A DNA stretch of 64,000 nucleotides from Guillardia theta CCMP2712. Taxonomy: Eukaryota > Cryptophyceae > Pyrenomonadales > Geminigeraceae. Of the stretch, positions 1-13,979 are shown one piece after another. The notes beneath the pieces are model-generated. The model was not told where the DNA came from and did not search any database. It saw only the letters and a list, made by a program, of their open reading frames with translations. A program made the translations under genes and the position numbers. The first letter of the stretch is position 1. Each line of letters begins with the position of its first letter. The stretch covers positions 223,033-287,032 of the forward strand of contig NW_005434671.1 of the NCBI RefSeq assembly GCF_000315625.1, in the 5' to 3' direction.

Positions 1-104
1 CCGTGAGCGGGGCCGGGTCGGCGGAGTACTCGGCGGACTGTAGAGTCTCCTAGTGGGAGAAGGGAACAGTAGGAGGAGGTGGTGGAAGTGGTGGTAGTGA
101 GAGG

Positions 105-857
105 ATGGCGGAGACGGAGGATGGAGGGGAGGAGGAAGTGTGGCGGTATGAAGAGGAGATGACGGGAGTTACAGTTTGTGTCTTTGCAATGGAGCTGGCA
201 AGACGTTCAGGCGCGATATGTCGAGCAGGTCAAAATTTACCCCTGCTCTCCCTCCTCGTCTTGTTGATATCATGCTTTCCTCTCTTGCCCTTACAGCTTG
301 TTACCTCCCTGACTCCCTCCCTCCCTGCCTCCCTCCCCCCTCCTTTGGCTGTCGCTCTTTACCTCCCCTTGCATTCATCTTTGTTTCTTATCTTCATGCT
401 ACAGAAGCAAAATGCCTCAGACAAGATCGGCGATGGAGGAAAGGCTCCTGCTACCCAGGTGGAGCAGGACTACGCCAAGAAGCACCGGTCTGATACGCGG
501 CTCTCTTCATCTCCTCTGCTGCTCATCCTCTTCAATCTCTCTCCTTCTTCCTCATCTTTTTCCTTCCTTCTTCTCGCTGCGCATCCTTCGCATCCCCCGC
601 CACCTCGAACTTCTCTCTCTGGTTTTTCATGATCACTTTCTCCTTCAACCTCCTCCCTGCTTTGCTCCATCCTCGCCCTCGCCCTAGTCCTCGCCCCGTC
701 CTTCCGTCCTCTCCTCCTGCTCCGAGGCTTTTCTCCTCATCTTCTTCGCAGGATCACTGAGATCGTCAACGAGGCCATCGCTGCTACCTTGTCTCTCAAG
801 CCTGACGATCCCATCGCTCACATCGCGAAACTTCTTGCTGAAAAGTCTGCCAAGTAA
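105..857 (+). CDS. Small protein with C-terminal Dpy-30/RIIa-like dimerisation motif (3 exons)
   Basis: Seen: exons 405-487 and 752-857 are well supported. A donor GTCTGA at 488 and an acceptor CTTCGCAG ending at 751 join them in frame, giving ...DYAKKHR then ITEIVNEAIAATLSLKPDDP and a stop at 855-857. A proposed first exon starts at the ATG at 105 and ends near 167; its donor (GTTACA) is weak, so the N-terminus is uncertain. Family knowledge: the spacing of hydrophobic residues followed by a DP(I) turn resembles the Dpy-30/RIIa dimerisation-docking helix pair found in axonemal and chromatin-associated proteins. Inference: a roughly 80-residue adaptor that dimerises through its C-terminus. 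The intervening intron (488-751) is strongly pyrimidine-rich, typical of this window. Function beyond the motif is not assigned. Confidence 0.5.
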
Positions 858-894
858 ACTCAAACTTGCTGCCCGGGCCTTCTCTTGTCACCTG

Positions 895-1215
895 TGAGAC
901 CCGGCCGGACGACTCCTGATAGCCTAGTAGGCTGATAGTACGGTACGGTACGGTCACGCCCGGTGTCACCGAGGCCGGGCTGTGGCGCTGCCGTCAGTCC
1001 GAGTGGCCAGTGGCGAGCGGCGTCCTCCCTCGGCGGCTCCTTCTCCCGGAACCCGCAACTTGTGACTCAGCCGCCCCGGCTTATGTGAGCCCGGGCCGCG
1101 GTCTCCCGGTCCGCCGGGACTGAGTGAATGATCACTGAGTCATCGGGCCGATGCGGAGCCGCCGCCCGGCCGAGCCCCCCGGCCCGGCGGGCCCGGCCGG
1201 GCCTGGCCTTGCGGT
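895..1215. repeat. GC-rich island A
   Basis: Very GC-rich and CpG-rich stretch built from words such as GGCCGGGC, CCCGGCCGG and GTCACTGAG, with tandem CGGTA units (GTACGGTACGGTACGG) near 940. No credible coding frame. The same texture recurs at about 4900-5060, 17830-17880, 28100-28560, 31080-31420, 32560-33361, 52380-53330 and 58080-58220. Confidence 0.6.
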
Positions 1216-1380
1216 AGAAAATTCTTTTCGTGTTCTGCGCCGGATTGCGCCAAGGAAACAGCCATGGCAGGAGAAAGACTAAGGTGGAACGAGGGGCATG
1301 GGAAGCGAGGGAGGGAGGGAGGAGAGGAGGAGAGGAGACATCACCGCTCTTATGCTCCTTACACACGACGAGCTTCAAGG

Positions 1381-2211
1381 ATGTATGCTCTGATCGTGTT
1401 TGTTGTTCTCGGCTTCTTGGAGCAAACTTTTGGTTACAACTTTCCTTACGGAACTCTGAGGTCGAGGAGACACGCGAGGGTGATGGAGTTGAGGATGGAC
1501 AGAAGAGATGATGAGATACAGAGACTCAAGAGAGAGAATGAAGAACTCAGAAGAAACATGCAGAAAGGACAGGCTCCTGATCCACTGGGTGCAATCCAGG
1601 CCATATTCAAACCGCTGGCAAACATCATCAAGCCACCGAAGAAACAAAACGAGCTTGAGAACATGATTGACAAGGCCATGCAAGATGCTCCGCTTCCTAT
1701 CAAGATGTTTGGCGGCATCATGAAGGGCTTTGCCGGCATGGCAGGGGATATGATGCAAGCAGTTGCCGACGACGTTGACAGGGTAGTGGAGGTTGCAGAA
1801 AGGAGGGTAAGGATGAATGCTGGCGCTACGCGCATTTTAGGATCGGAAATATCCGTCGGCGCCCCTGTCAGTCAATCTTTCTCTTCCTCCAGCATCAACG
1901 GAGTGTCAACAAAGCAGATCGCTTTGCGTTTGCCAGTACGAGGAACATCCAGCTCTGTGAGTAGAGCTAACATGATGAGATTTGAGGTCCGATAGCACTC
2001 ACTTGCTGTTAGGGCACCCTGATAGTTGATGGCTCCATCAACAGCAGTGGATCAATTTCTCTCAAGAGATGTCTTGTACAGGTATTATTGCATTCATCTT
2101 CGTTCACAGTTTGTTGACCGATCCATGTTGTAGACCCCGACTGGATCGTTGGATGTTGGCGCTGATGGAGATGATGACGATCTTGGTGTCATCGATGTTG
2201 TGGCAAAGTGA
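1381..2211 (+). CDS. Secretory/plastid-targeted coiled-coil protein of unknown function (3 exons)
   Basis: Seen: exon 1 ends at 1956 before a perfect GTGAGT donor, exon 2 is 2013-2081 and exon 3 is 2134-2211; both joins are phase 0 and give about 240 residues. The N-terminus MYALIVFVVLGFLEQTFG is a strong signal peptide, followed by a basic, Phe-containing stretch (YNFPYGTLRSRRHAR) like a cryptophyte bipartite plastid presequence. Residues of about 40-60 form a charged coiled coil; the middle has amphipathic helices; the C-terminus alternates Gly/Ser with Val/Ile and ends in an acidic DGDDDD run. An upstream in-frame ATG at 1264 would add 39 residues but would hide the signal peptide, so 1381 is preferred. 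No family is recognised. Plastid localisation is inference from the presequence only. It converges on the CoaE gene, with about 170 bp between stops. Confidence 0.6.
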
Positions 2212-2380
2212 GAAAGTTTAAGATGGGAGCACACAGTTTGTAAAAGACGATTGTAAACTTTGGTAACATACACTGTCTTCACTTCCTGCTGGGGAAGGGC
2301 GAGATTGGGGGGCGGGATCAATTCCCATCATGATGCAGTCTGTAGTCGCAACGCTCGAAGGGGATGCGCAAGCGACTTCT

Positions 2381-3858
2381 TCATGAGCATCCTCCCGACC
2401 TCGTCGACTTGCCTTGTGTTGCCAACGCCTCAAGACTGAGCAGCAGCAAGATAAGCTTGCTCACCGGTTAAGGTCCTCAAGCGTCCCTCCGTTGTCGATG
2501 CAGATGTCGCTCATTGCCTTCTTCTTTGCGACAGGCATCTGCGACGAGATCTGCAACAACGCGCAAGAACGTTCGTCATTGTCAAGCCACCAATCCATCG
2601 GTACACTAACAGCCTTCCGACAGTCGTCCATGGTCACTGAATCTCTCTTGGACAATCTGATCGGTCCGCTCCGAGGTCAGAGTCTCTTCTCAACATTCAA
2701 CAGGACCACCTTGAGATCTGTACATCCTCTTCGCAATATACACAGATGACTTCCTTGCAAAGGAGATTCGCTCTCGATTCAAAGAGCAGTGGAGCATCTA
2801 GGATGACAACAGGCTGCCCTTGGATCACGCTGTGGAGAAAAATCTACTCACGTACGTCAGCAAATCATAATTCGGATCAGATCAATCAACACCTGTCGAA
2901 GCATCTCAAGTGCAATAGACGTGTGCGTGCATTGCTTCAGCTTTCGGTTCAGATCACGATTGCCAAAGACAAGCTTTCTTAACGCCGCCCTGGTGGAGTG
3001 GAAAAAGTTCATTTCATTCTCATTCAACTCTTCCCCTCATCATTTTCCTGTACATCTGTGGATACGAAATGCAATCTATCACAGTACCCCTAGTCCATTC
3101 TTATCCTCCCCCTTCTGCTCCTCCTTCTGCTCCTCCTTCTCTCCCTTCTTCTCCTCGTCTCCTTCACTTCTTCCTCCTCAGCCACACGCATCTTGCGACT
3201 CCTCTTCCACTTCATCTCAATCATGGGACCTTACACCTCCTGCCTCATTCTCTCATAATCTCCTTCAGCAGTACCCTCCTCTTCCTCACCTGTTGATATT
3301 CCCCGAGGAGTCAACAATGTCATGATCCTTGAACGCCCTCAACACCCGATGATAACTACTTGTCCCCTTCTCGAGCACGCCATGGGCGATGGCATCCGCG
3401 TCAACCACGGGGTACCCAAGGGCGCGGAATCTGTTAGACACGCAGCTCTTTCCACTCGCTATCCCTCCTGTCAGGCCGATAACACGCATCCGGCTCCCCA
3501 CCACGAAGAAGGGTATGCACACGAGAGCCAGCAGGGCTCCCGGGGGCTCAGCGCCGACGAGGATGGCAGAGAGGGTCGCAGCACTGGAGAGGACGAACTT
3601 GAGGCTGAAGGTTGTGCATTTGTCGCAGAAGATCCCCACTGAGACACCCCAGACGGACCAGCCAGCGAGGCCAAGCGCCTGAAAACAACTTTCAAGGAGA
3701 GGAGAGGAGAGAGGATTCTAGTGTCATAGAATGGCGGCAGGATGAAGCAGCCTCTCCCATGATCTACAATTCCCCTCTCCCGCCCTTGTCGCCTCCCCTT
3801 CCATCCTCTCCCTGCGCAATCCTGCGCTCCCCTCACTGCATGGTACCTGCGCCGCCAT
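2381..3858 (-). CDS. coaE: Dephospho-CoA kinase with N-terminal membrane segments (7 exons)
   Basis: Role: phosphorylates the 3'-OH of dephospho-CoA, the last step of CoA synthesis. Seen: exons 3847-3858, 3290-3678, 2893-2989, 2710-2843, 2611-2656, 2465-2550 and 2381-2435 keep one frame through six introns, for about 272 residues. The P-loop is VIGLTGGIASGKS, followed by DADAIAH, the CoA-binding region INR-AALRKLVFGN, VVILDAPLLFE, the lid segment RLSKRDSVTMDDCRKA, and ISSQMP...K...DICIDNGG, all in the family order. Unusual: before the P-loop come about 65 residues containing two hydrophobic stretches (ALGLAGWSVWGVSVGIF and ALLALVCIPFFVV), absent from bacterial CoaE and from the short animal DCAKD form as I recall them. 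The first exon is only 12 bp (MAAQ), so the start is the least secure point. The intron at 2844-2892 uses acceptor GTGAGTAG; this choice is supported by the length of the restored helix. Confidence 0.87.
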
Positions 3859-6120
3859 TATGCCTGAGGTCCCGCAAAATTTGCAATTCCCGGGCCAGCC
3901 TCGGAAAGTGCGAAATTTCACACTGTAGGGGGAAAAGGAAGAAGGCAAAGAGGACAAAGGAGAGGTGAAGTGAAAGCAGAGTCAACCGTTGAACTTTAAA
4001 CAGCACAGCAAACAACAGTGACTTCCGTAGTATGTGCATCACAATGCACAACATCAACCCGTTCGAAACCACTCTCAAGAAACTTGAGATCATTCTCAAG
4101 AAACTGCACTGCGGATCGGACTGGTTATTAAAGGGATCCTGCTACAATACCGGGAACTCAGTAGATAAAGCTGGAAAGATGTGTAGCGATCTCTTTACAT
4201 TTAAGGAACATTAAAAGGGAAGGGCGGGATGGAGTACGTCAACAGGCAAAGGTTTACATAATATGTGAAGTTCGGTTCAAAACAAAGACGATAGGCCAAT
4301 TTGTTTGAAGATAGCAAGCTCACATGTTGACGGCGGATGCCACACACATATCAACGTATGCATGCAGAAATATCTGTGCTAGCGCAAAACTCTGTCTTCA
4401 AAGTTATGAAAATCCGAACGCCGGGACAGCGATTACTGTATGGACGATGGTTTTTGGGGATATTGTCTACCTTGCCACAGGGGACCGTATGCGTTCGCCA
4501 GCTTCGGTTGAAATATCAGCGGCAACTCAGAGAGAAGTGGAGATAAATCGGGAACCAGAGCTCAGCAGGAAGGATGGAATGCGCTTCCTGTGGAGCGACT
4601 GGTGCAAGTGCGTTGCAACCGGCTGGTACGTCTCGGGATCCTCGTTGCTGCTTACAGAATCCAAATCAAAACATTTGAGATAAGCCTGCATTGCTGGCAT
4701 TCCATGGAGATATGTACTCGAACAATATACTTTTCATGCACTAGAACGCTAGATTTTGTCAGCGATCAGGCAACGACCAGTCATATCTTAACGGCCACAA
4801 GTAAAGCTGACCCATCCGTCTATGAAAAGTTGTATTTTCGGGCCTACCCAAGACTTACCGGAGCTCGTGACTCCGGACCTCCGATGCTCCGGTAATACTG
4901 ACCACATGCGATCACCAAGTAAAAACTTCCTGTTCACCGTCACGGTCAGTGTTGACTGAAACTTCAAAACCGGACCGTTCAGTGGTGGCCGGGCGGGACC
5001 GCTGGCCCGTGACCTGCCCTTCAACCGGGCCACTGCCAGCACACTGAGTGCAGTAAAGTGAAGCGCGAAATCGGCTACAACTCGATTTTATAGCGGCCGG
5101 GGGTTACCGGTGGCGTTGGCGTCTCCCAATCGAAATCTTGCGACTTGAGACCGCTGCCCGGCTGCCGGATTGCAGGGGTGGCGGAAGTACGAGGACCCAC
5201 CCACCCTCTCAGCAAGTAGCGGCGAATCCGAACCGCTACTGATACTACGGTAGTCCATGATCATTATTATTATCCATGGCAGAGTAGGCTGGTACCAGAG
5301 AATAACGGGCGGCCCCGTTTACTTCAGGACCTCATCCCCGCTCAATTGCACCCGTGCCCTTCAGCATGCCCCGGGAGGTTTGGTCCCGTGACCCCCATAC
5401 AGGCTGGAGCACATGCCCTTTCTGATTGCCAAAACACGCGGTTTCGTATAAAAAGGTCGGATTCCGAGGCGGAGCTCCGAGATCAGGGCAGCAATTCAAT
5501 TTTCTGGGTGCTGGGGTGGTCAAGGAGACATGGGACGGGTGGTTTTTACTAGCCAAAGTGGGCCATATGGATGTGCGGACACACTCCTTTCGATTCGGTA
5601 TCGAGTAGGGTGGGTCCTCAAGAGTGCACTCGGATATAAAGTAAAGATGACCGGCAATATAAAACAGTTTTAGTAAAAATACATGAAAAATTGTCTTTCC
5701 ATGTTGTAATGGACCCCTACCTTAAATTCATAGCAACGAGGGGGTGGCTGGGTCCCCTCGGGGAGCGCTGGTGCCGAGAGCTTTTATTGAAGGTATGACC
5801 GGGTCCTAGGAACTTGTGGTACCTTCCATCGGAGTGTATAGTGAATCGATGTGATCTGGAGAGTAGAGCATTCCTGGACGACCTTTAGGAATCGAAAAGA
5901 GAAGATTTCGAGGTTTTGGGGTCGGGGGGGAAAGGAGGGAAAGGAAGAAGGGGAAGCAAGGGGAACAGGACCCGGAAGGAATCAAGCAGGAGGAAAGGAA
6001 AGAGAATCAAGAAGTGCAGGAGTGTTCAAAGCAAGCACAAGGTAGTCAGCAACGTCAACGAGGCAAGGACTCGAAGCTAAGGCAAGCCCTGTACAAACTG
6101 GACGTTTTGAATCAGGCGAG
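3859..6120. other. Intergenic stretch, no supported gene; GC-rich and G-rich patches
   Basis: 3859-4880 is of ordinary composition; short open frames on both strands carry no recognisable domain or splice-linked continuation. 4900-5060 is a short GC-rich island (CCGGGCGGGACCG words). 5080-5850 contains scattered GGGGTGG, GGTCCC and GGGTCC words resembling the GGGGTA-rich islands elsewhere. 5900-6010 is polypurine (GGAAAGGAGGGAAAGG) and probably 5' leader or promoter of the PAS gene at 6121. Confidence 0.4.
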
Positions 6121-6807
6121 ATGGTGAGGGCCGAGGATATTATCGACATTGACGACATCGACGATTCATGCTGCGAAGAAATGATTGTTACAAATGTTGG
6201 AGGAAAGCAGACGGTATGGATCTTCCCAACAGGATCAGAAGAGGACACAGAAGCGGCTCATATGAAAGTTGTTCGGCATTCTCCATCATGCCTGGTGTCG
6301 TCGGTCTCAACGGGCTGGAAGGACATGTTTGGATTCAAGGACGAGGAAGTAGTTGGGCGCACACTCAGGATCTGCCAAGGCCCGGAGACAGATCTTTCAA
6401 AGATCGACGCCCTTCTGGACCAGGTTGCGTCCAGCCAGTACCAATCGAAGAGAGACGTCGTTATTCTTTATTCCAAGTGCGGCGACTCCGTTTGCGTGGA
6501 GCTGTTGGCATCATTCTTGGGTTGTGACCAATACGGACATCACGAGTTCCGCCTGGAAATGCAGAGGATTGAGGACGAGACGAGCTCTTCTTCTGACACT
6601 GACATGGAATGCGACTACGAGACGGAGGAGGAGGTCGAGCTTCATAGGGCGCTCAACGAGCTCACCAGACGTGGCAAGGAGATCGAGCTTCAGAAAAGGA
6701 TCATACAGCTCATGATGTATCAAACCTCTAAGATAGACTTGAGCTCGCCCTTTGATCGATGCTCACCGCCTGTTGTACCCTCAGCAAAGCCCATGTGTCT
6801 AGTTTAA
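6121..6807 (+). CDS. LOV-like PAS-domain protein without the photoactive cysteine
   Basis: Seen: an uninterrupted 228-codon frame from the ATG at 6121 to TAA. Residues of about 45-155 form a PAS fold: GWKDMFGFKDEEVVGRTLRI followed by CQGPETDLSKIDALLDQV, then strands DVVILYSKCGDSVCVELLAS and HHEFRLEMQRIE. Family knowledge: LOV domains carry GRNCRFLQG.ETD, where the Cys forms the flavin adduct. Here the equivalent motif reads GRTLRICQGPETD, with Leu at the adduct-Cys position and another Cys three residues later. After the PAS domain come an acidic Ser/Asp/Glu stretch (about 160-180) and an amphipathic helix (EVELHRALNELTRRGKEIEL), a likely coiled coil. The N-terminus is also acidic (IIDIDDIDD). 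Inference: a sensory or scaffolding PAS protein; flavin may bind, but canonical photochemistry is not expected. It has no intron, unusual here. Confidence 0.7.
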   Translation: MVRAEDIIDIDDIDDSCCEEMIVTNVGGKQTVWIFPTGSEEDTEAAHMKVVRHSPSCLVSSVSTGWKDMFGFKDEEVVGRTLRICQGPETDLSKIDALLDQVASSQYQSKRDVVILYSKCGDSVCVELLASFLGCDQYGHHEFRLEMQRIEDETSSSSDTDMECDYETEEEVELHRALNELTRRGKEIELQKRIIQLMMYQTSKIDLSSPFDRCSPPVVPSAKPMCLV

Positions 6808-6879
6808 ACGAATCGAATTTAATGAACTCTCAATACACTGAAAGAGCTTTGTAGAGAAACTTCGCCGTTTTGCACGTCT

Positions 6880-8724
6880 TCATGCAAAACCAGCACTCTT
6901 GCCCATCCTTCCAGTGTTCTTGGCTGGCCCTCCGTCGAACCTGCAAAGCCAGTAACTGGGATGCCAGGTAGCTGGGCAGCAACGACGACCTGTTGGAGGA
7001 GGGTCCTCGCTTTTCCTTCTTGTCAACTTCTTTCTTGGGCTCTGCCAGACATCCTTGCTTGGTGAGAGTCTTTCCTTTCTTCTGCATGCCAAACTCTTTT
7101 GCAGTCTTCTTGAAGATCTGCATCAAGTTGAGTTTGAAGTTCTCCCAGCTTCTCTCATCCAACCTGCACAACATCTTCGTCCATCAACTCATGGTCCTTG
7201 CCAACACGCTGAGGAGTGTGCTTGCAGCTTTGTCCCCACACCAGAGCATACTTGAACTCCTTGAGCTGCGATCAACTATCAGGGAACGTGTCTTTTCTGC
7301 TTGTCTCTTTACCATATCTCTGTGAAGATGCGAGCAGAGGGTCTTGATAGTGACGCCGCCTCGTCCTGAGCAGGAGGTGAGGAGGAGAGAGAAATAGGCA
7401 GACGCAGTGAGCAAGTCAGTTCACCGTGAGTCAACACGGACGGCTCATTCAAGTCAGGAGGCTCTCCTCTCCTTCTAGTGTATACTCGGACGAGCGCTAA
7501 CATCTCCCACATCTTTGCAAGGAGCCGATCGACGTTCAAGTTCTGGTGGCAGGACACAACGATGCTGACGGGAACGAGAGTCAGGCAAGGCAGATGGTAG
7601 AAAGTGAAGCTCTCAACCTGTGCGGTTGCTTTGCGAGCACGTCCACCTCCTCCATGGTGATGGCATCGATTTTGTTGTAGCAATACAGGCACTTGATAAA
7701 TCTCCTGTTCCCTTCCACCTTGCCATAGATTGAGCCAGGTGAGATCATCATGCACTCGTACCAGATCAATGAAATCGTCGATGGAAGCATCCTCCCTGAA
7801 CACAACCTCGCAGTTGTGGATCTTGTATTCATGCAAAACGCGGTAGACCTGCCCAGGTTTCAGGAAGAGGGGATGAAGAATCTTGCATGCAAGGAGGTAA
7901 GCTGATGGAGAGAATCTTGCAAAGAAGTGAGAGGATCAAAACGCATCTCTCACCACGTCCGAAGGATTCTCACCCATCTTCGTCAAGGGGACCTGAAAGA
8001 ACGAAATGACTAGGTATTGAGCTTTGAGCTCTTCACTAACCATCGTGTTGAACTTGATGCCTCCCGTCTTCTTCTTCTTGAAGTAAATATCAGCAGGGTT
8101 CTTGTTCAGACGAATTCCTGCTCATCCATCAGTCATGGGACCGCCTCCACCCTGCCGCCACCAGTTGACTCGAGCTCTGCTTCCAAGATCGCCTTATGGG
8201 CGTCTGGCTTCGTGGCGTCCAGCATCATGAGGATCAGGTCTGCTGACTTGGCAACGGCGATGACTTGCCTTCCTCTTCCCTTCCCCTGAGCAGCTCCTTC
8301 GATGATACCAGGAAGATCGAGCAGCTGGATCTTCGTCCCTTTGTAATTGATGATGCCCGGGATGCAGGTGAGGGTCGTGAACTCGTAGGCGGCAGCTTCC
8401 GACTCCGTTCCTGTGAGCAGCGACAAGGCTGTCGACTTGCCGACAGATGGGAAGCCGATGAGGGCGATCCTCGCATCTCCGTACTTGACAACCTCGAACC
8501 CCTTGTCGTCCCCACCCCCCCCTCCCGCACCATCTTCAGGATTGAGAAGCTGCGTCCTGAGCTTGGCGAGCTTTGCTTTCAGCATTCCGAGATGGCCCTG
8601 AGAGAGCACAGAGGTGAGAAGAGCAGGGAGGGTGGAGGACGAGCATGCCGACCTCTGTCGCTTTGTTCTTCTGCGTTCGAGCCATCTCAAGCTGGATTTC
8701 GGCTATCTTCTCTTTGATGCCCAT
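6880..8724 (-). CDS. DRG2: DRG2-type developmentally regulated GTP-binding protein (11 exons)
   Basis: Role: TRAFAC-class Obg/DRG GTPase that associates with translating ribosomes through a DFRP partner. Seen: exons 8653-8724, 8162-8597, 8041-8117, 7954-7992, 7762-7848, 7618-7718, 7425-7564, 7313-7365, 7164-7265, 6990-7117 and 6880-6940 join in frame. The start is [20 protein letters not shown], the conserved DRG N-terminus. G1 is GFPSVGKST, the switch region [12 protein letters not shown]3 [21 protein letters not shown]4 [11 protein letters not shown] and G5 VVSCHQN, followed by the TGS-like C-terminus [19 protein letters not shown]. The C-terminal tail is longer than in animal DRG2, is Lys-rich, and depends on the last intron (6941-6989), whose donor GTCGTC is unusual. 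If that intron is retained the frame instead ends near 6830. Start is divergent from the gene at 9093. Confidence 0.92.
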
Positions 8725-9092
8725 CTTGATTGAGTATGCTAGAGAGAAAAGAGATCCGCTGCTGGCATTTACATCCCCAAAAGAAAATCCGTCAGTCCCT
8801 TTGTGAAAAGAATTGCGTCTCACCTGGATGAAGAATGCCGACTGTCTGTCTTGCAGTGCCGGCTAAAGACGGTTCGCTAGGATGGACGGAGCTAGATATC
8901 GTGTCAAGGAGCTCCTTGTTTCACTGCGATCTCCTTCCTTGTGGTCAACTTCCCGAGCTCTTCTCCTCTCTTCCCTCCTCCTCCTCCGCCTTCTTCACGC
9001 TGCCTTCGTCCTCCCCCTCCCCTGTCCTTGCATGCGCCAGCGCCAGCGCCCCTCGGGTTGCGTGGGGATGAGGGGTACTTCATCGTTGCGGG
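8725..9092. promoter_or_regulatory. Divergent intergenic region between DRG2 and the unknown gene at 9093
   Basis: About 370 bp with CTCCTCCTCC-type pyrimidine tracts near 8960-9010. No TATA-like element stands out. An ATG at 8835 opens a short frame on the + strand and could be an upstream exon of the 9093 gene; no splice evidence settles this. Confidence 0.3.
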
Positions 9093-13842
<4,750 letters not shown>

Positions 13843-13979
13843 GAGCGACATCACATTCTTTCACTTGTAGCTATCTTCACTGCAAACAAACAATTCAACC
13901 ACGTCAAGGAGAACATGAAATCGGTCGGTTTTCATTGAGAGCTTACAAACATCTATCCTCGCATCATAAAGACATAAAG

